This document shows positions 1-5,821 of a stretch of 7,888 bases of DNA, piece by piece (position 1 is the first letter of the stretch; each line of letters opens with the position of its first letter). The notes under the pieces were generated by a model, which had not been told where the DNA came from, ran no database searches, and was given only the letters and a program-made list of their open reading frames with translations. A program made the position numbers and the translations under genes. Location of the stretch: assembly GCA_910589195.1 (NCBI GenBank), contig CAJUTC010000078.1:1-7888 (forward strand), written 5' to 3'. This DNA comes from an uncultured Lachnospiraceae bacterium. GTDB taxonomy: Bacteria > Bacillota > Clostridia > Lachnospirales > Lachnospiraceae.

Positions 1-437
1 GGCAAATTCGACGCTTTGTTTCTTCTTGGTTCAATGTAATCCGCTATATATACAATTTTTTCCAGCATAGTCATTTCCGGCTTTCCCGTAGTGTGGTATA
101 GAATCGCTGATAAAATTTCCGGATCACTAATTCCGTATTTGTGTTTTGCCAGCCAGGTTCCATAATTGGCATGAAGTACAGCAGGAGCTTCCTCCTCCTC
201 AGGAGAAACAGAAATCCCATGTTTTTTGCATTTTTTCAGTATAATATCATCAGAATATCGCTTGCCGCAGTCGTGAAGCAGACCTGCCAGTTCTGCTTTT
301 TCTAAGTCATACCTATAGCGCATAGCAAGATTAACACAGGTATAGGATACGCTTAACGAATGTTCATAACGCATAGGATCCAGTTTCATTTCCAGATTTT
401 TACGGTAAGATAAGATTAAGTTTAGGGCTTCTGTCAT
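1..437 (-). CDS. yqeK: YqeK-family HD-domain dinucleoside tetraphosphate hydrolase, C-terminus cut by window edge
   Basis: The frame from ATG at 437 runs to the left edge with no stop, giving 145 codons plus two bases; the family is usually about 185-200 residues, so roughly the last quarter is missing. The protein is an HD-domain metal hydrolase. Visible ligand candidates are H26 (in RYEHS), H55-D56 (AGLLHDCGK), H89 (VLHANYG), H115 (LYHTTGKP) and D133 (IADYIEP). The LHDCGK, HTTGKPEM and ADYIEPxR motifs are typical of YqeK, which splits Ap4A symmetrically into two ADP. The start at 437 has an AAGGAGG ribosome site eight bases upstream; an in-frame ATG at 464 lies before that site and is rejected. 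yqeK follows nadD by 49 bases, the usual Firmicutes order. Beyond the edge one would expect an LCP/LytR gene or rsfS, which is inference. I am sure of the family; the catalytic activity is known from homologues only. Confidence 0.93.
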   Translation of the reverse strand, partial: MTEALNLILSYRKNLEMKLDPMRYEHSLSVSYTCVNLAMRYRYDLEKAELAGLLHDCGKRYSDDIILKKCKKHGISVSPEEEEAPAVLHANYGTWLAKHKYGISDPEILSAILYHTTGKPEMTMLEKIVYIADYIEPRRNKASNL

Positions 438-486
438 TTCTACTTCCTCCTTGCTGTAATTCATTTTAAGATTTGTCTGAACCTTA

Positions 487-1092
487 TTAAAGATATAAAC
501 GATTTTCCTGGATATATCTTAAAACTGCTTTTGGCAGTAAGCGCTCCGGATTTTTTCCTTCTGAAATCATAGTTCGAATCGCTTCAGATGAAACATCAAT
601 TTCCTTGCTGTGAAGCGGATAAATTTCCGCATTATATTTTTGAGTCAACTCACGTATTTGCTTGTTTAAACTTGGATGTGCGTGGCTGTATTCACGGCAG
701 GCTGCCAGAATAACCACCTGCTCCATAATTTGTTCCGGATGATACCACTGTTCAATTTCATACAAAGAATCTGCACCTAAAATAAAGTAAAATTTATTTT
801 GCGGATAAGCTGCTCTTAGCAGGGACAATGTCTGTGCTGTATAAGTATTTCCCGGACGCTTTATTTCAAAGTCCGAAAATATCATCCCCTTTTGGCCTTC
901 TAACGCAAATTTTACCATATTGCAACGATGATTTTTATCGGTTATTTTATGATCTTTTTTATGGGGAGGCTGTCCGTTCGGCATGTACCAAATTTGATCC
1001 AAATCATACTCTTCCTTAGCCTGTATGCCGATTAACAGATGTCCATTATGAATCGGATCAAAGGTTCCGCCCATAATTCCAATTTTGCTCAT
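487..1092 (-). CDS. nadD: Nicotinate-nucleotide adenylyltransferase (NadD)
   Basis: This cytosolic enzyme of NAD synthesis joins nicotinate mononucleotide and ATP to give deamido-NAD and pyrophosphate. The 201-residue product has the full nucleotidyltransferase fold signature. GGTFDPIHNGH at residues 8-18 carries the (H/T)xGH-type active site (H15, H18). FILGADSLYEIEQW at about 103-116 matches the NadD substrate-binding strand. VSSEAIR at 167-173 corresponds to the ISSTxIR phosphate-binding motif. Length is normal for bacterial NadD. ATG at 1092 follows an AGGAGA ribosome site with eight bases between. It begins 29 bases after the yhbY stop and ends 49 bases before yqeK, so it is probably an internal gene of the obgE-yhbY-nadD-yqeK transcript. 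The stop is TAA. No missing key residue is seen. Confidence 0.97.
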   Translation of the reverse strand: MSKIGIMGGTFDPIHNGHLLIGIQAKEEYDLDQIWYMPNGQPPHKKDHKITDKNHRCNMVKFALEGQKGMIFSDFEIKRPGNTYTAQTLSLLRAAYPQNKFYFILGADSLYEIEQWYHPEQIMEQVVILAACREYSHAHPSLNKQIRELTQKYNAEIYPLHSKEIDVSSEAIRTMISEGKNPERLLPKAVLRYIQENRLYL

Positions 1093-1121
1093 TGCTGCTT
1101 TCTCCTGTTGATAAAAATCAA

Positions 1122-1415
1122 TTACGGAAGCTGTATTTTCCTTTTTGCCATATCTTTTGCCGGACGGTAAAGAATAACTTTTCTGCCGATTACTTGTACC
1201 AATTGGGCATGGGTCCGTTCTGCAAGTACTTCAGCTATAGAATTGCCATCATCCACACAGTTTTTTAATATCGCGATTTTAATTAACTCCCGTGCTTCTA
1301 ATGCTTCATCTACAGCCTGTGTTACTTCAGGCGTAAGACTGGATTTTCCGATTTGAAAAATCGGATCAATATTCATAGCTAATCCTTTTAAGTAGGAGCG
1401 TTGTTTACTTGTCAT
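1122..1415 (-). CDS. yhbY: YhbY/CRM-domain RNA-binding protein of ribosome assembly
   Basis: This is a 97-residue single-domain CRM protein (YhbY family). Members bind pre-50S particles and are thought to help large-subunit assembly. The sequence shows the LKGLAMNIDPIFQIGKSSLT start, the ARELIKIAIL core and the IGRKVILYRP segment near residues 75-85 that carries the family's RNA-binding turn. The start chosen is ATG at 1415, because AAAGGAGA lies just upstream with correct spacing and the protein then opens with MTSKQRSYLKG as in homologues. The frame stays open upstream to 1475 but that stretch overlaps the end of obgE and reads as unrelated sequence. The gene begins 13 bases after the obgE stop, and the obgE TAA touches its ribosome site, which suggests coupled expression. 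It is followed by nadD after 29 bases. Family assignment is firm; the molecular role is known only from homologues. Confidence 0.93.
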   Translation of the reverse strand: MTSKQRSYLKGLAMNIDPIFQIGKSSLTPEVTQAVDEALEARELIKIAILKNCVDDGNSIAEVLAERTHAQLVQVIGRKVILYRPAKDMAKRKIQLP

Positions 1416-1428
1416 TATAGTATCTCCT

Positions 1429-2721
1429 TTATTTGTAGTAATCAAAGGCCAGACCGTATATGCGAACCGTATCACCTTCCTGGATCCCTGCTTGTTCTAG
1501 TTCATCTAAAATCCCATTGTCTTTCAAAAATTTCTGGAAAAAGTCAAATCCTTTTTCTGATTCCAGATTCGTATATCCCAGCATTTTTTCGATACGTGGC
1601 CCTTCTACGATATAAACACCATCGGAATCTTTTTCTACCGTATAAGGTAAATTAGGCAAAACATTAATGGAAGCAAGATCGAACTCTCTTTCAAAAATAA
1701 TCGGCTCTTGCTCTACTGTTTTCAGTAATTCATTTACATAGTAAAGCAATTCCCGCACGCCCTGTCCGCTTACTGCGGAAATCGGAAAAACCCGAATCCC
1801 ATTTGGCTCGAATTCTTCCTTCAGGATTTCGATTGGATTTTGTTCTTCTTCTGCTCTATCAATTGCGTCAACTTTATTTGCTGCAATTACTTGGGGCTTT
1901 TTAGCAAGTTCTGGGTTATACGTTTGTAATTCTTTGTTAATGGCATGAAAATCTTCGATTGGATTACGGCCTTCTGTGGATGCGGCATCTACAATATGAA
2001 TTAGCACTCGGGTACGTTCAATATGCCGGAGGAACGCATGTCCCAGACCAACGCCTTCGGAAGCTCCTTCGATTAATCCAGGAATATCTGCCATTACATA
2101 CCCAGCGCCATCTCCTAAATCAACTACGCCAAGATGAGGATTTAATGTAGTGAAATGGTAATTCGCAATTTTAGGCCTGGCATTGCTGACTCTAGAAAGC
2201 AGTGTGGATTTCCCCACATTCGGAAAGCCTACCAGGCCCACATCGGCAATTACTTTAAGCTCTAGCTGTACCCACAGCTCCTGCGCCGGCTGGCCTGGCT
2301 GTGCATACTTAGGAACCTGCATGGTGGAAGTTGCAAAATGCATATTTCCTAGGCCGCCCTTACCACCCTTTAAGATCACTTCACGACGATTTTTTCCGGA
2401 CATATCGGCAATTACCTTTCCAGACTGGAAATCTTTGATGATCGTTCCTTCTGGTACTTTAATCACCAGATCTTCCCCATCCGCTCCATGGCAACGACGT
2501 TTGCCTCCTTCTTTCCCGCTGGAGGCCACATATTTCCTTACATGTCGAAAATCCGTCAGGGTGTTCAATCCGTCTTCTACTTCAAAGATAATATCTCCCC
2601 CACGGCCACCATCACCGCCGTCAGGTCCTCCGGCAGGTACATAGAGCTCGCGCCGGAATGATACATGGCCATCTCCGCCTTTTCCAGATTTGATAAACAC
2701 TTTCGCACTGTCACAAAACAT
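1429..2721 (-). CDS. obgE: Obg/CgtA-family GTPase
   Basis: This is an essential GTPase that binds the 50S subunit during late assembly and links it to stress signalling. From ATG at 2721 the product is 430 residues, the normal length for Gram-positive Obg. The N-terminal glycine-rich Obg fold spans about 1-158 (FIKSGKGGDGHVSFRRE, GGPDGGDGGRGGD). The G domain follows, with G1 GFPNVGKST at 165-173, G2 TTLNP from 191, G3 DIPG at 212-215, G4 NKVD at 282-285 and G5 SAVSGQG from 315. The C-terminal OCT domain covers about 350-430. The frame is open upstream to a TTG at 2883, but those 54 extra codons do not resemble Obg and cross a hairpin-rich leader, so they are excluded. An AAAGG site sits ten bases before the start; it is weaker than its neighbours' sites. 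An ATG eight codons further up at 2745 is possible but adds a poorly conserved MKKKGIID. Confidence 0.96.
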   Translation of the reverse strand: MFCDSAKVFIKSGKGGDGHVSFRRELYVPAGGPDGGDGGRGGDIIFEVEDGLNTLTDFRHVRKYVASSGKEGGKRRCHGADGEDLVIKVPEGTIIKDFQSGKVIADMSGKNRREVILKGGKGGLGNMHFATSTMQVPKYAQPGQPAQELWVQLELKVIADVGLVGFPNVGKSTLLSRVSNARPKIANYHFTTLNPHLGVVDLGDGAGYVMADIPGLIEGASEGVGLGHAFLRHIERTRVLIHIVDAASTEGRNPIEDFHAINKELQTYNPELAKKPQVIAANKVDAIDRAEEEQNPIEILKEEFEPNGIRVFPISAVSGQGVRELLYYVNELLKTVEQEPIIFEREFDLASINVLPNLPYTVEKDSDGVYIVEGPRIEKMLGYTNLESEKGFDFFQKFLKDNGILDELEQAGIQEGDTVRIYGLAFDYYK

Positions 2722-2887
2722 ATCAATTATACCTTTCTTTTTCATGCTTGGATGAAGCCCCTTTACGCTGTGGTCTTTGGGGGCAGTAAATATATCTGGC
2801 GGGCAGATCCCACGATCCGGCCCGGGATGGTTTTTGTCATATAGGAACCGATGAAAATTCAAAGGGTCTTTCCCATATGACAAAGAA
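2722..2887 (-). promoter_or_regulatory. Structured untranslated leader between rpmA and obgE
   Basis: These 166 bases separate the rpmA terminator-like hairpin from the obgE start. As minus-strand RNA they can form at least three more stem-loops. The first has 12-base arms at 2870-2881 and 2836-2847 (GUCAUAUGGGAA with UUCCUAUAUGAC), including one G-U pair and a 22-base loop. The second lies at 2801-2823, with GGGC/GCCC closing an inner GAUC/GAUC pair and a GUGG loop. The third has arms GCCCC and GGGGC at 2780-2784 and 2757-2761. I see no promoter with good -35 and -10 boxes. The structures are read directly from the sequence; a regulatory role is inference. It matches no leader class that I can name with confidence. 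Confidence 0.45.
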
Positions 2888-2915
2888 GAGCCTCATACCC
2901 ATCAGTATGAAGCTC
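2881..2915 (-). terminator. Intrinsic terminator-like hairpin after rpmA
   Basis: On the minus strand an 11-base-pair stem, GAGCUUCAUAC with GUAUGAGGCUC (arms 2905-2915 and 2888-2898, one U-G pair), closes a six-base loop and is followed by UUCUUUG. It begins 11 bases after the rpmA stop. The U tract is broken by a C and a G, so termination may be partial; that would let obgE-yhbY-nadD-yqeK be expressed at a lower level than the ribosomal proteins. In the plus direction no U tract follows. Confidence 0.72.
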
Positions 2916-2925
2916 ATTCTGCTCA

Positions 2926-3216
2926 TTATTCATTGATAACCTTTGGATACACAGAAACCTGCTTCTTGTCCCTGCCCTTCCTCTCAAACCGTACAACACC
3001 GTCAACTAAAGCGAATAAGGTATCATCTCCGCCTCTTCCTACGTTGTTGCCTGGATGAATCTTCGTTCCACGCTGCCTGTACAGAATATTTCCTGCCAGT
3101 ACGAACTGTCCGTCCGCTCTTTTCGCGCCAAGACGCTTAGACTCCGAGTCACGTCCGTTTTTCGTAGAACCAACACCCTTTTTATGAGCAAATAACTGAA
3201 GGTTCATTTGAAACAT
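2926..3216 (-). CDS. rpmA: 50S ribosomal protein L27 with cleavable N-terminal extension
   Basis: L27 sits near the peptidyl-transferase centre of the 50S subunit, where its N-terminal tail reaches the tRNA acceptor ends. The 96-residue product carries the canonical KKGVGSTKNGRDSESKRLGAKRADGQ block and the YRQRGTKIHPGNNVGRGGDDTLFA core. Residues 1-10 form the Firmicutes-type extension ending in LQLFA, which in studied species is removed by the protease Prp to expose the mature tail. The expected cut is between A10 and H11. The site is LQLFA rather than the LQFFA of staphylococci and bacilli. The ATG at 3216 is chosen because AGGAGG lies eight bases upstream; the ATG three codons later is too far from it. 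The ribosome site lies inside the last codons of prp, so the two genes are tightly linked. Confidence 0.97.
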   Translation of the reverse strand: MFQMNLQLFAHKKGVGSTKNGRDSESKRLGAKRADGQFVLAGNILYRQRGTKIHPGNNVGRGGDDTLFALVDGVVRFERKGRDKKQVSVYPKVINE

Positions 3217-3219
3217 CTC

Positions 3220-3552
3220 TCACACCTCCTTAAATCGTATGGTAATGTATTCTTCTCCATAAGATTCCCTGATATTAGTAAGACCCAATATAAGGGAGTC
3301 CATCAAAAGCTTTGATTCCCTGCTAATAGCCTTTGTAAAGAAAAAAGAAAATCCACCGTTTTCCTCGTCCATTTCTCCCTGAAATCCATCATCAGTAAAT
3401 TCCTCTACGGAATTTGCCATATTAAGGGTCAGGGCCGATACAGCCGAGCAAACAATATCCGTTCCCTCATCACCGCCGTATCCTGCATGGCCGCTGCATT
3501 CAATTCCCTTTACCAGCTTTTCGGAATCCTGAAATACAGTTACACGAATCAT
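3220..3552 (-). CDS. prp: Prp, ribosomal-processing cysteine protease for L27
   Basis: This 110-residue protein belongs to the YsxB/Prp family, encoded between L21 and L27 in Firmicutes. Prp removes the N-terminal extension of L27. The catalytic pair is visible as H22 in GHAGYG and C35 in TDIVCSAVSAL; one more residue separates them than in the staphylococcal enzyme (H22 and C34), with extra glycines in the flexible loop. The GFSFFF strand at about 67-72 and the C-terminal helix are family-like. The ATG at 3552 follows the rplU stop TAG by only two bases and has no clear ribosome site of its own, so translation is probably coupled to rplU. The TGA stop lies three bases before the rpmA start. 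The older name is ysxB. Confidence 0.93.
   Translation of the reverse strand: MIRVTVFQDSEKLVKGIECSGHAGYGGDEGTDIVCSAVSALTLNMANSVEEFTDDGFQGEMDEENGGFSFFFTKAISRESKLLMDSLILGLTNIRESYGEEYITIRFKEV
3223..3231 (-). promoter_or_regulatory. Ribosome binding site of rpmA inside the prp C-terminus
   Basis: AAGGAGGTG is read both as the last prp codons (Lys-Glu-Val) and as the Shine-Dalgarno sequence of rpmA. It fixes the rpmA start at 3216 and places prp translation directly across the rpmA initiation region. Confidence 0.8.
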
Positions 3553-3554
3553 AA

Positions 3555-3863
3555 CTATGCATTGATTTTATCAATCTTTACCTGAGTATAAAGCTGTCTG
3601 TGGCCATTTTTCTTATGATAGCCAGTTTTTCTCTTATACTTGTAAACGATGACTTTCTTGCCCTTACCTTCTTTTACTACAGAAGCAGTTACCGTTGCGC
3701 CTGCTACAGTTGGGCATCCTACGGTTAATTCACCGTTGCTTATGGCCAATACCTGATCGAAGGTAACGGTTTCGCCGGCTTCTACGCCCAGCTTCTCTAC
3801 CTTAATGATATCGCCCTCTGATACTTTGTACTGCTTTCCGCCAGTTGCAATAATCGCGTACAT
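3555..3863 (-). CDS. rplU: 50S ribosomal protein L21
   Basis: L21 binds 23S rRNA in the large subunit. From ATG at 3863 the product is 102 residues, the usual Firmicutes length, opening with MYAIIATGGKQYKVSEGDI and ending with the basic segment KVIVYKYKRKTGYHKKNGHRQLYTQVKIDKI. Those are the family's diagnostic ends. An AGGAGG site at 3873-3878 lies nine bases before this start, so the 11-residue upstream extension of the open frame is not used. It is the first gene after a strong promoter and is followed by prp with only two bases between, then rpmA. Expression is probably high and may be autoregulated through its leader. Confidence 0.97.
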   Translation of the reverse strand: MYAIIATGGKQYKVSEGDIIKVEKLGVEAGETVTFDQVLAISNGELTVGCPTVAGATVTASVVKEGKGKKVIVYKYKRKTGYHKKNGHRQLYTQVKIDKINA

Positions 3864-3944
3864 TTTTAGGGACCTCCTATTATCATTACTCGCCAACTAT
3901 GGTGCCTGCTAAAAGCAGCCTTATTACCTCGTTGTGCGGCATAC
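3864..3944 (-). promoter_or_regulatory. Probable L21 leader (5' untranslated autoregulatory region of rplU)
   Basis: About 80 bases lie between the predicted transcription start near 3944 and the rplU ATG. They contain a small stable hairpin, CUGCU-UUU-AGCAG (3918-3906), flanked by GGU and ACC that can extend it, and upstream AUGCCGCACAACGAGG sequence. Firmicutes are known to carry an L21 leader that controls rplU-prp-rpmA in response to free L21. Position and structure fit, but I cannot run the covariance model, so the class assignment is tentative. Confidence 0.5.
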
Positions 3945-3950
3945 CCAAAT

Positions 3951-3979
3951 ATAATAGCATGTATGGATTTTATTGTCAA
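3951..3979 (-). promoter_or_regulatory. Housekeeping (sigma-A type) promoter of the rplU operon
   Basis: On the minus strand TTGACA (3979-3974) and TATTAT (3956-3951) are separated by exactly 17 bases. The -35 is a perfect consensus and the -10 matches five of six. An A-rich stretch just upstream resembles an UP element. Transcription should start near 3944. The promoter lies 27 bases past the stop of the kinase-like gene, so it drives the ribosomal operon independently. Confidence 0.9.
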
Positions 3980-4005
3980 CCGATTTTTTCTGCTATTTTG
4001 GCTAT

Positions 4006-4641
4006 TTATTTATTTTTCCATGCTTGCTTTGCTTTTGCAAACTCCCGGATAATAGTAACGGCCCCGTCATATCCAACTGCACTGCTGTTAATACACAGAT
4101 CATAGCCCTTGGCGTCACCCCACTTTTTGCTGGAATAATAATTATAGTAGCTGGCACGTTTTTTATCAGTTTTAATCATAGTATCTTTCGCTTTGGCATC
4201 ATCGAGCTGATACAAATCTTTTAAATAAGCTATCTTATCTTTTTCATCGCCAGAAATAAAAACCGTTACGGTATTCGGATAGTCTGCCAAAGCATAATCT
4301 GCGCAGCGCCCTACAATTACACAAGACTCTTCTGCAGCTAGCTTTTTTATGGTATCAAATTGTGCCAGGAAAACCTTATGATTGATGGGCATATCCATAT
4401 ATGCCGAAGAAGTGTATCCCATAGAATAGGTATCCATGACCAGTGAATAGAGAAAACTGCTGGTAGGCTTTTCATCATGAGTTTCAAACAGTTCTTCACA
4501 AAGGCCGCTGTGTTTCGCCGCTAAGGACAGTAGTTCTTTATCATAGCACTTTACCCCTAATTCTTCTGCCAGCTTCATACCAATTTTTCGTCCCGCACTT
4601 CCGCACTGACGCCCAATAGTAATAATCAAGTTTCCATTCAT
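4006..4641 (-). CDS. Cytidylate kinase-like family protein (AAK6-type P-loop kinase)
   Basis: The 211-residue product begins MNGNLIITIGRQCGSAGRKIG, a P-loop variant (residues 10-21) typical of the cytidylate kinase-like family (AAK6 in Pfam terms). It continues with CYDKELL, VIVGRCADYALADYPNTVTVFI (about 109-130) and the lid-like TDKKRASYYNYYSSKKWGD (about 158-175), ending with YDLCINSSAVG. These are the conserved blocks of the family. The true substrate is not established: members resemble CMP kinase but are separate from canonical Cmk, and Clostridia often carry several copies. The start at 4641 is preferred over the ATG at 4647, because AAAGGAGA lies eight bases from the former and only two from the latter. 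It stands alone behind a 262-base leader region and ends just before the rplU promoter, so it appears to be a single-gene unit. I see no transmembrane or signal segment. Confidence 0.88.
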   Translation of the reverse strand: MNGNLIITIGRQCGSAGRKIGMKLAEELGVKCYDKELLSLAAKHSGLCEELFETHDEKPTSSFLYSLVMDTYSMGYTSSAYMDMPINHKVFLAQFDTIKKLAAEESCVIVGRCADYALADYPNTVTVFISGDEKDKIAYLKDLYQLDDAKAKDTMIKTDKKRASYYNYYSSKKWGDAKGYDLCINSSAVGYDGAVTIIREFAKAKQAWKNK

Positions 4642-4670
4642 ATGCATATCTCCTTTCCGGAACCCATTTT

Positions 4671-4695
4671 AAAAAGAATCCTGCCTTGCAGGATC
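4671..4695 (-). terminator. Intrinsic terminator-like hairpin in the leader of the kinase-like gene
   Basis: On the minus strand AUCCUGC (4694-4688) pairs with GCAGGAU (4684-4678) around an AAG loop, followed by UUCUUUUU. It is a compact terminator on the strand of the downstream gene, ending 30 bases before that gene's ATG. It can stop read-through from lspA-rluD, or act as an attenuator of the kinase-like gene. The plus strand shows no U tract. Confidence 0.72.
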
Positions 4696-4785
4696 TTAGT
4701 CTGTAGCGAACCGTGTAAACGGACAATTCTGATTCGTCACAGTGTGATAATTATTATTTACTCAATAGAAAATTTTAAGAACTTC

Positions 4786-4806
4786 CTAATCAAATAAAAA
4801 ATCCAT
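4786..4806 (-). CDS. Possible six-codon upstream ORF / leader peptide before the kinase-like gene
   Basis: ATG at 4806 opens a six-residue frame (MDFLFD) ending in TAG at 4786. A GGAG at 4817-4814 sits seven bases upstream, a proper ribosome site, and a TATAAT at 4832-4827 lies close before it. The next structure downstream is the terminator-like hairpin at 4671-4695. Such an order resembles a translated leader. A peptide this short can arise by chance, and nothing in its codons shows what it would sense. Confidence 0.25.
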   Translation of the reverse strand: MDFLFD

Positions 4807-4826
4807 ATCTGTGCTCCGCTTCTATA

Positions 4827-4832
4827 ATTATA
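4827..4832 (-). promoter_or_regulatory. Candidate -10 box upstream of the kinase-like gene
   Basis: A perfect TATAAT lies in the AT-rich gap after rluD. No good -35 is found 16-18 bases upstream (the six bases at spacing 17 are TATACT) and no TG extension is present, so this is a weak call. A promoter here would give a leader of about 180 bases. Confidence 0.35.
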
Positions 4833-4903
4833 CTATAAATTTCCAGAAAAGTATATACATGATAGTGAACTTTACAGAAAATTTTTGTTAGTATATTTTT
4901 CGT

Positions 4904-5821
4904 TTATAGACTTCGAAGCTTATGAAGCAACGTTTCAAAATATTCCGGAAGGGTTGCTGTAACTTCCATATATTCGCCGCTTTCTGGATGAATAAACCCA
5001 AGAATACCCGCATGTAAGGTTTGCCCCTGGAGATTTTGAAACGGGCAGCGGCCTGGCCCATAAAGCAAATCGCCTAAAAGAGGATGATGAACGCTTGCCA
5101 TATGCACCCGAATTTGATGGGTCCGACCGGTTTCTAAACGGCATTCAATGTATGTGTAATTTTGAAACCGTTCCAACACAGTTACATGTGTAACCGCATG
5201 CTTCCCATTTTTCTGATTGACGCTCATTTTTTTCCGTTCTGTGGGATGGCGCCCAATCGGGGCGTCTATGGTTATGCTATCTTCTTTTATCACACCATGA
5301 ACAATCGCCTGATACCTTCTTGTAACCGAATGTTCCTTTAATTGGGCTGCGATGTGTTGATGGGAAACATCGTTTTTGCACACAATTAAAACACCTGTAG
5401 TATCCATATCAATCCGATGGACGATACCAGGCCTTAGGACGCCGTTAATGCCGGAGAGCTGGCCACGGCAGTGGTACATCAGTCCATTCACTAAAGTCCC
5501 GCTTAAATGGCCTGCTGCCGGATGTACAACCATCCCTTTCGGTTTATTCACTAAAATCACCCATGGATCTTCATACAGAATATCCAAATCCATAGGTTCC
5601 GCCAAAATCTCCGGTTCTACCGCCTCCGGTACTTGACAGGAAATTTGGTTTCCCTCACTGACTTGGTAGCTGCTTTTTACTGGTTTTCCATCTACCAGTA
5701 CATTTCCCGATTTTAAAAGCTTCTGCAAAAAGGAACGGGACAGCCCGTGGCAGCAATCGGTTAAGTATTTATCAATACGGATATCCTGCTCCTCTTCAGA
5801 TACTACAAAACAAAGGTTCAA
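4904..5821 (-). CDS. rluD: RluA/RluD-family 23S rRNA pseudouridine synthase with S4 domain
   Basis: This cytosolic enzyme isomerises uridines to pseudouridine in rRNA. The 305-residue product has an N-terminal S4 RNA-binding domain (about 13-62: IRIDKYL...GLSRSFLQKLLKSGNVLVDGKPV) and a pseudouridine synthase domain (about 85-295). The catalytic block is HRIDMDTTG at 135-143, with D138 as the nucleophilic aspartate; the more usual form is HRLDKDTSG, so Lys is replaced by Met at 139. LETGRTHQIRVHMA near 229-242 and GDLLYG near 250-255 complete the signature. The start is TTG at 5821, overlapping the lspA stop as TTGA, with AAGGTG eight bases upstream; no suitable ATG is nearby. Coupling to lspA is the common lspA-rluD pair of Firmicutes. 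Family is firm; the exact target (the U1911/1915/1917 region in E. coli RluD) cannot be read from sequence, and related YlyB-type naming would be equally valid. Confidence 0.9.
   Translation of the reverse strand: MNLCFVVSEEEQDIRIDKYLTDCCHGLSRSFLQKLLKSGNVLVDGKPVKSSYQVSEGNQISCQVPEAVEPEILAEPMDLDILYEDPWVILVNKPKGMVVHPAAGHLSGTLVNGLMYHCRGQLSGINGVLRPGIVHRIDMDTTGVLIVCKNDVSHQHIAAQLKEHSVTRRYQAIVHGVIKEDSITIDAPIGRHPTERKKMSVNQKNGKHAVTHVTVLERFQNYTYIECRLETGRTHQIRVHMASVHHPLLGDLLYGPGRCPFQNLQGQTLHAGILGFIHPESGEYMEVTATLPEYFETLLHKLRSL

Noticed and set aside
1416..1475. 20-codon upstream extension of yhbY
   Set aside because: It overlaps the obgE end, precedes the clear AAAGGAGA ribosome site and lacks family similarity.
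2183..2644. 153-residue plus-strand frame opposite obgE
   Set aside because: It is antisense to the glycine-rich Obg domain; the Pro/Ser-rich composition is a mirror of that coding sequence.
2722..2883. 54-codon N-terminal extension of the obgE frame starting at TTG 2883
   Set aside because: The extra residues do not resemble Obg, the length without them is exactly normal, and the stretch forms the hairpin-rich leader.
4541..4726. 61-residue minus-strand frame over the leader and start of the kinase-like gene
   Set aside because: It crosses the terminator hairpin and overlaps the real gene in another frame, with no ribosome site.
4700..4735. Possible preQ1, fluoride or mini-ykkC riboswitch in the kinase leader
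   Set aside because: The small CCGU/ACGG hairpin and nearby sequence do not show the conserved loop or tail bases of these classes as I know them.
5376..5636. 86-residue plus-strand frame opposite rluD
   Set aside because: Antisense shadow of a strongly supported gene, with no ribosome site or domain.
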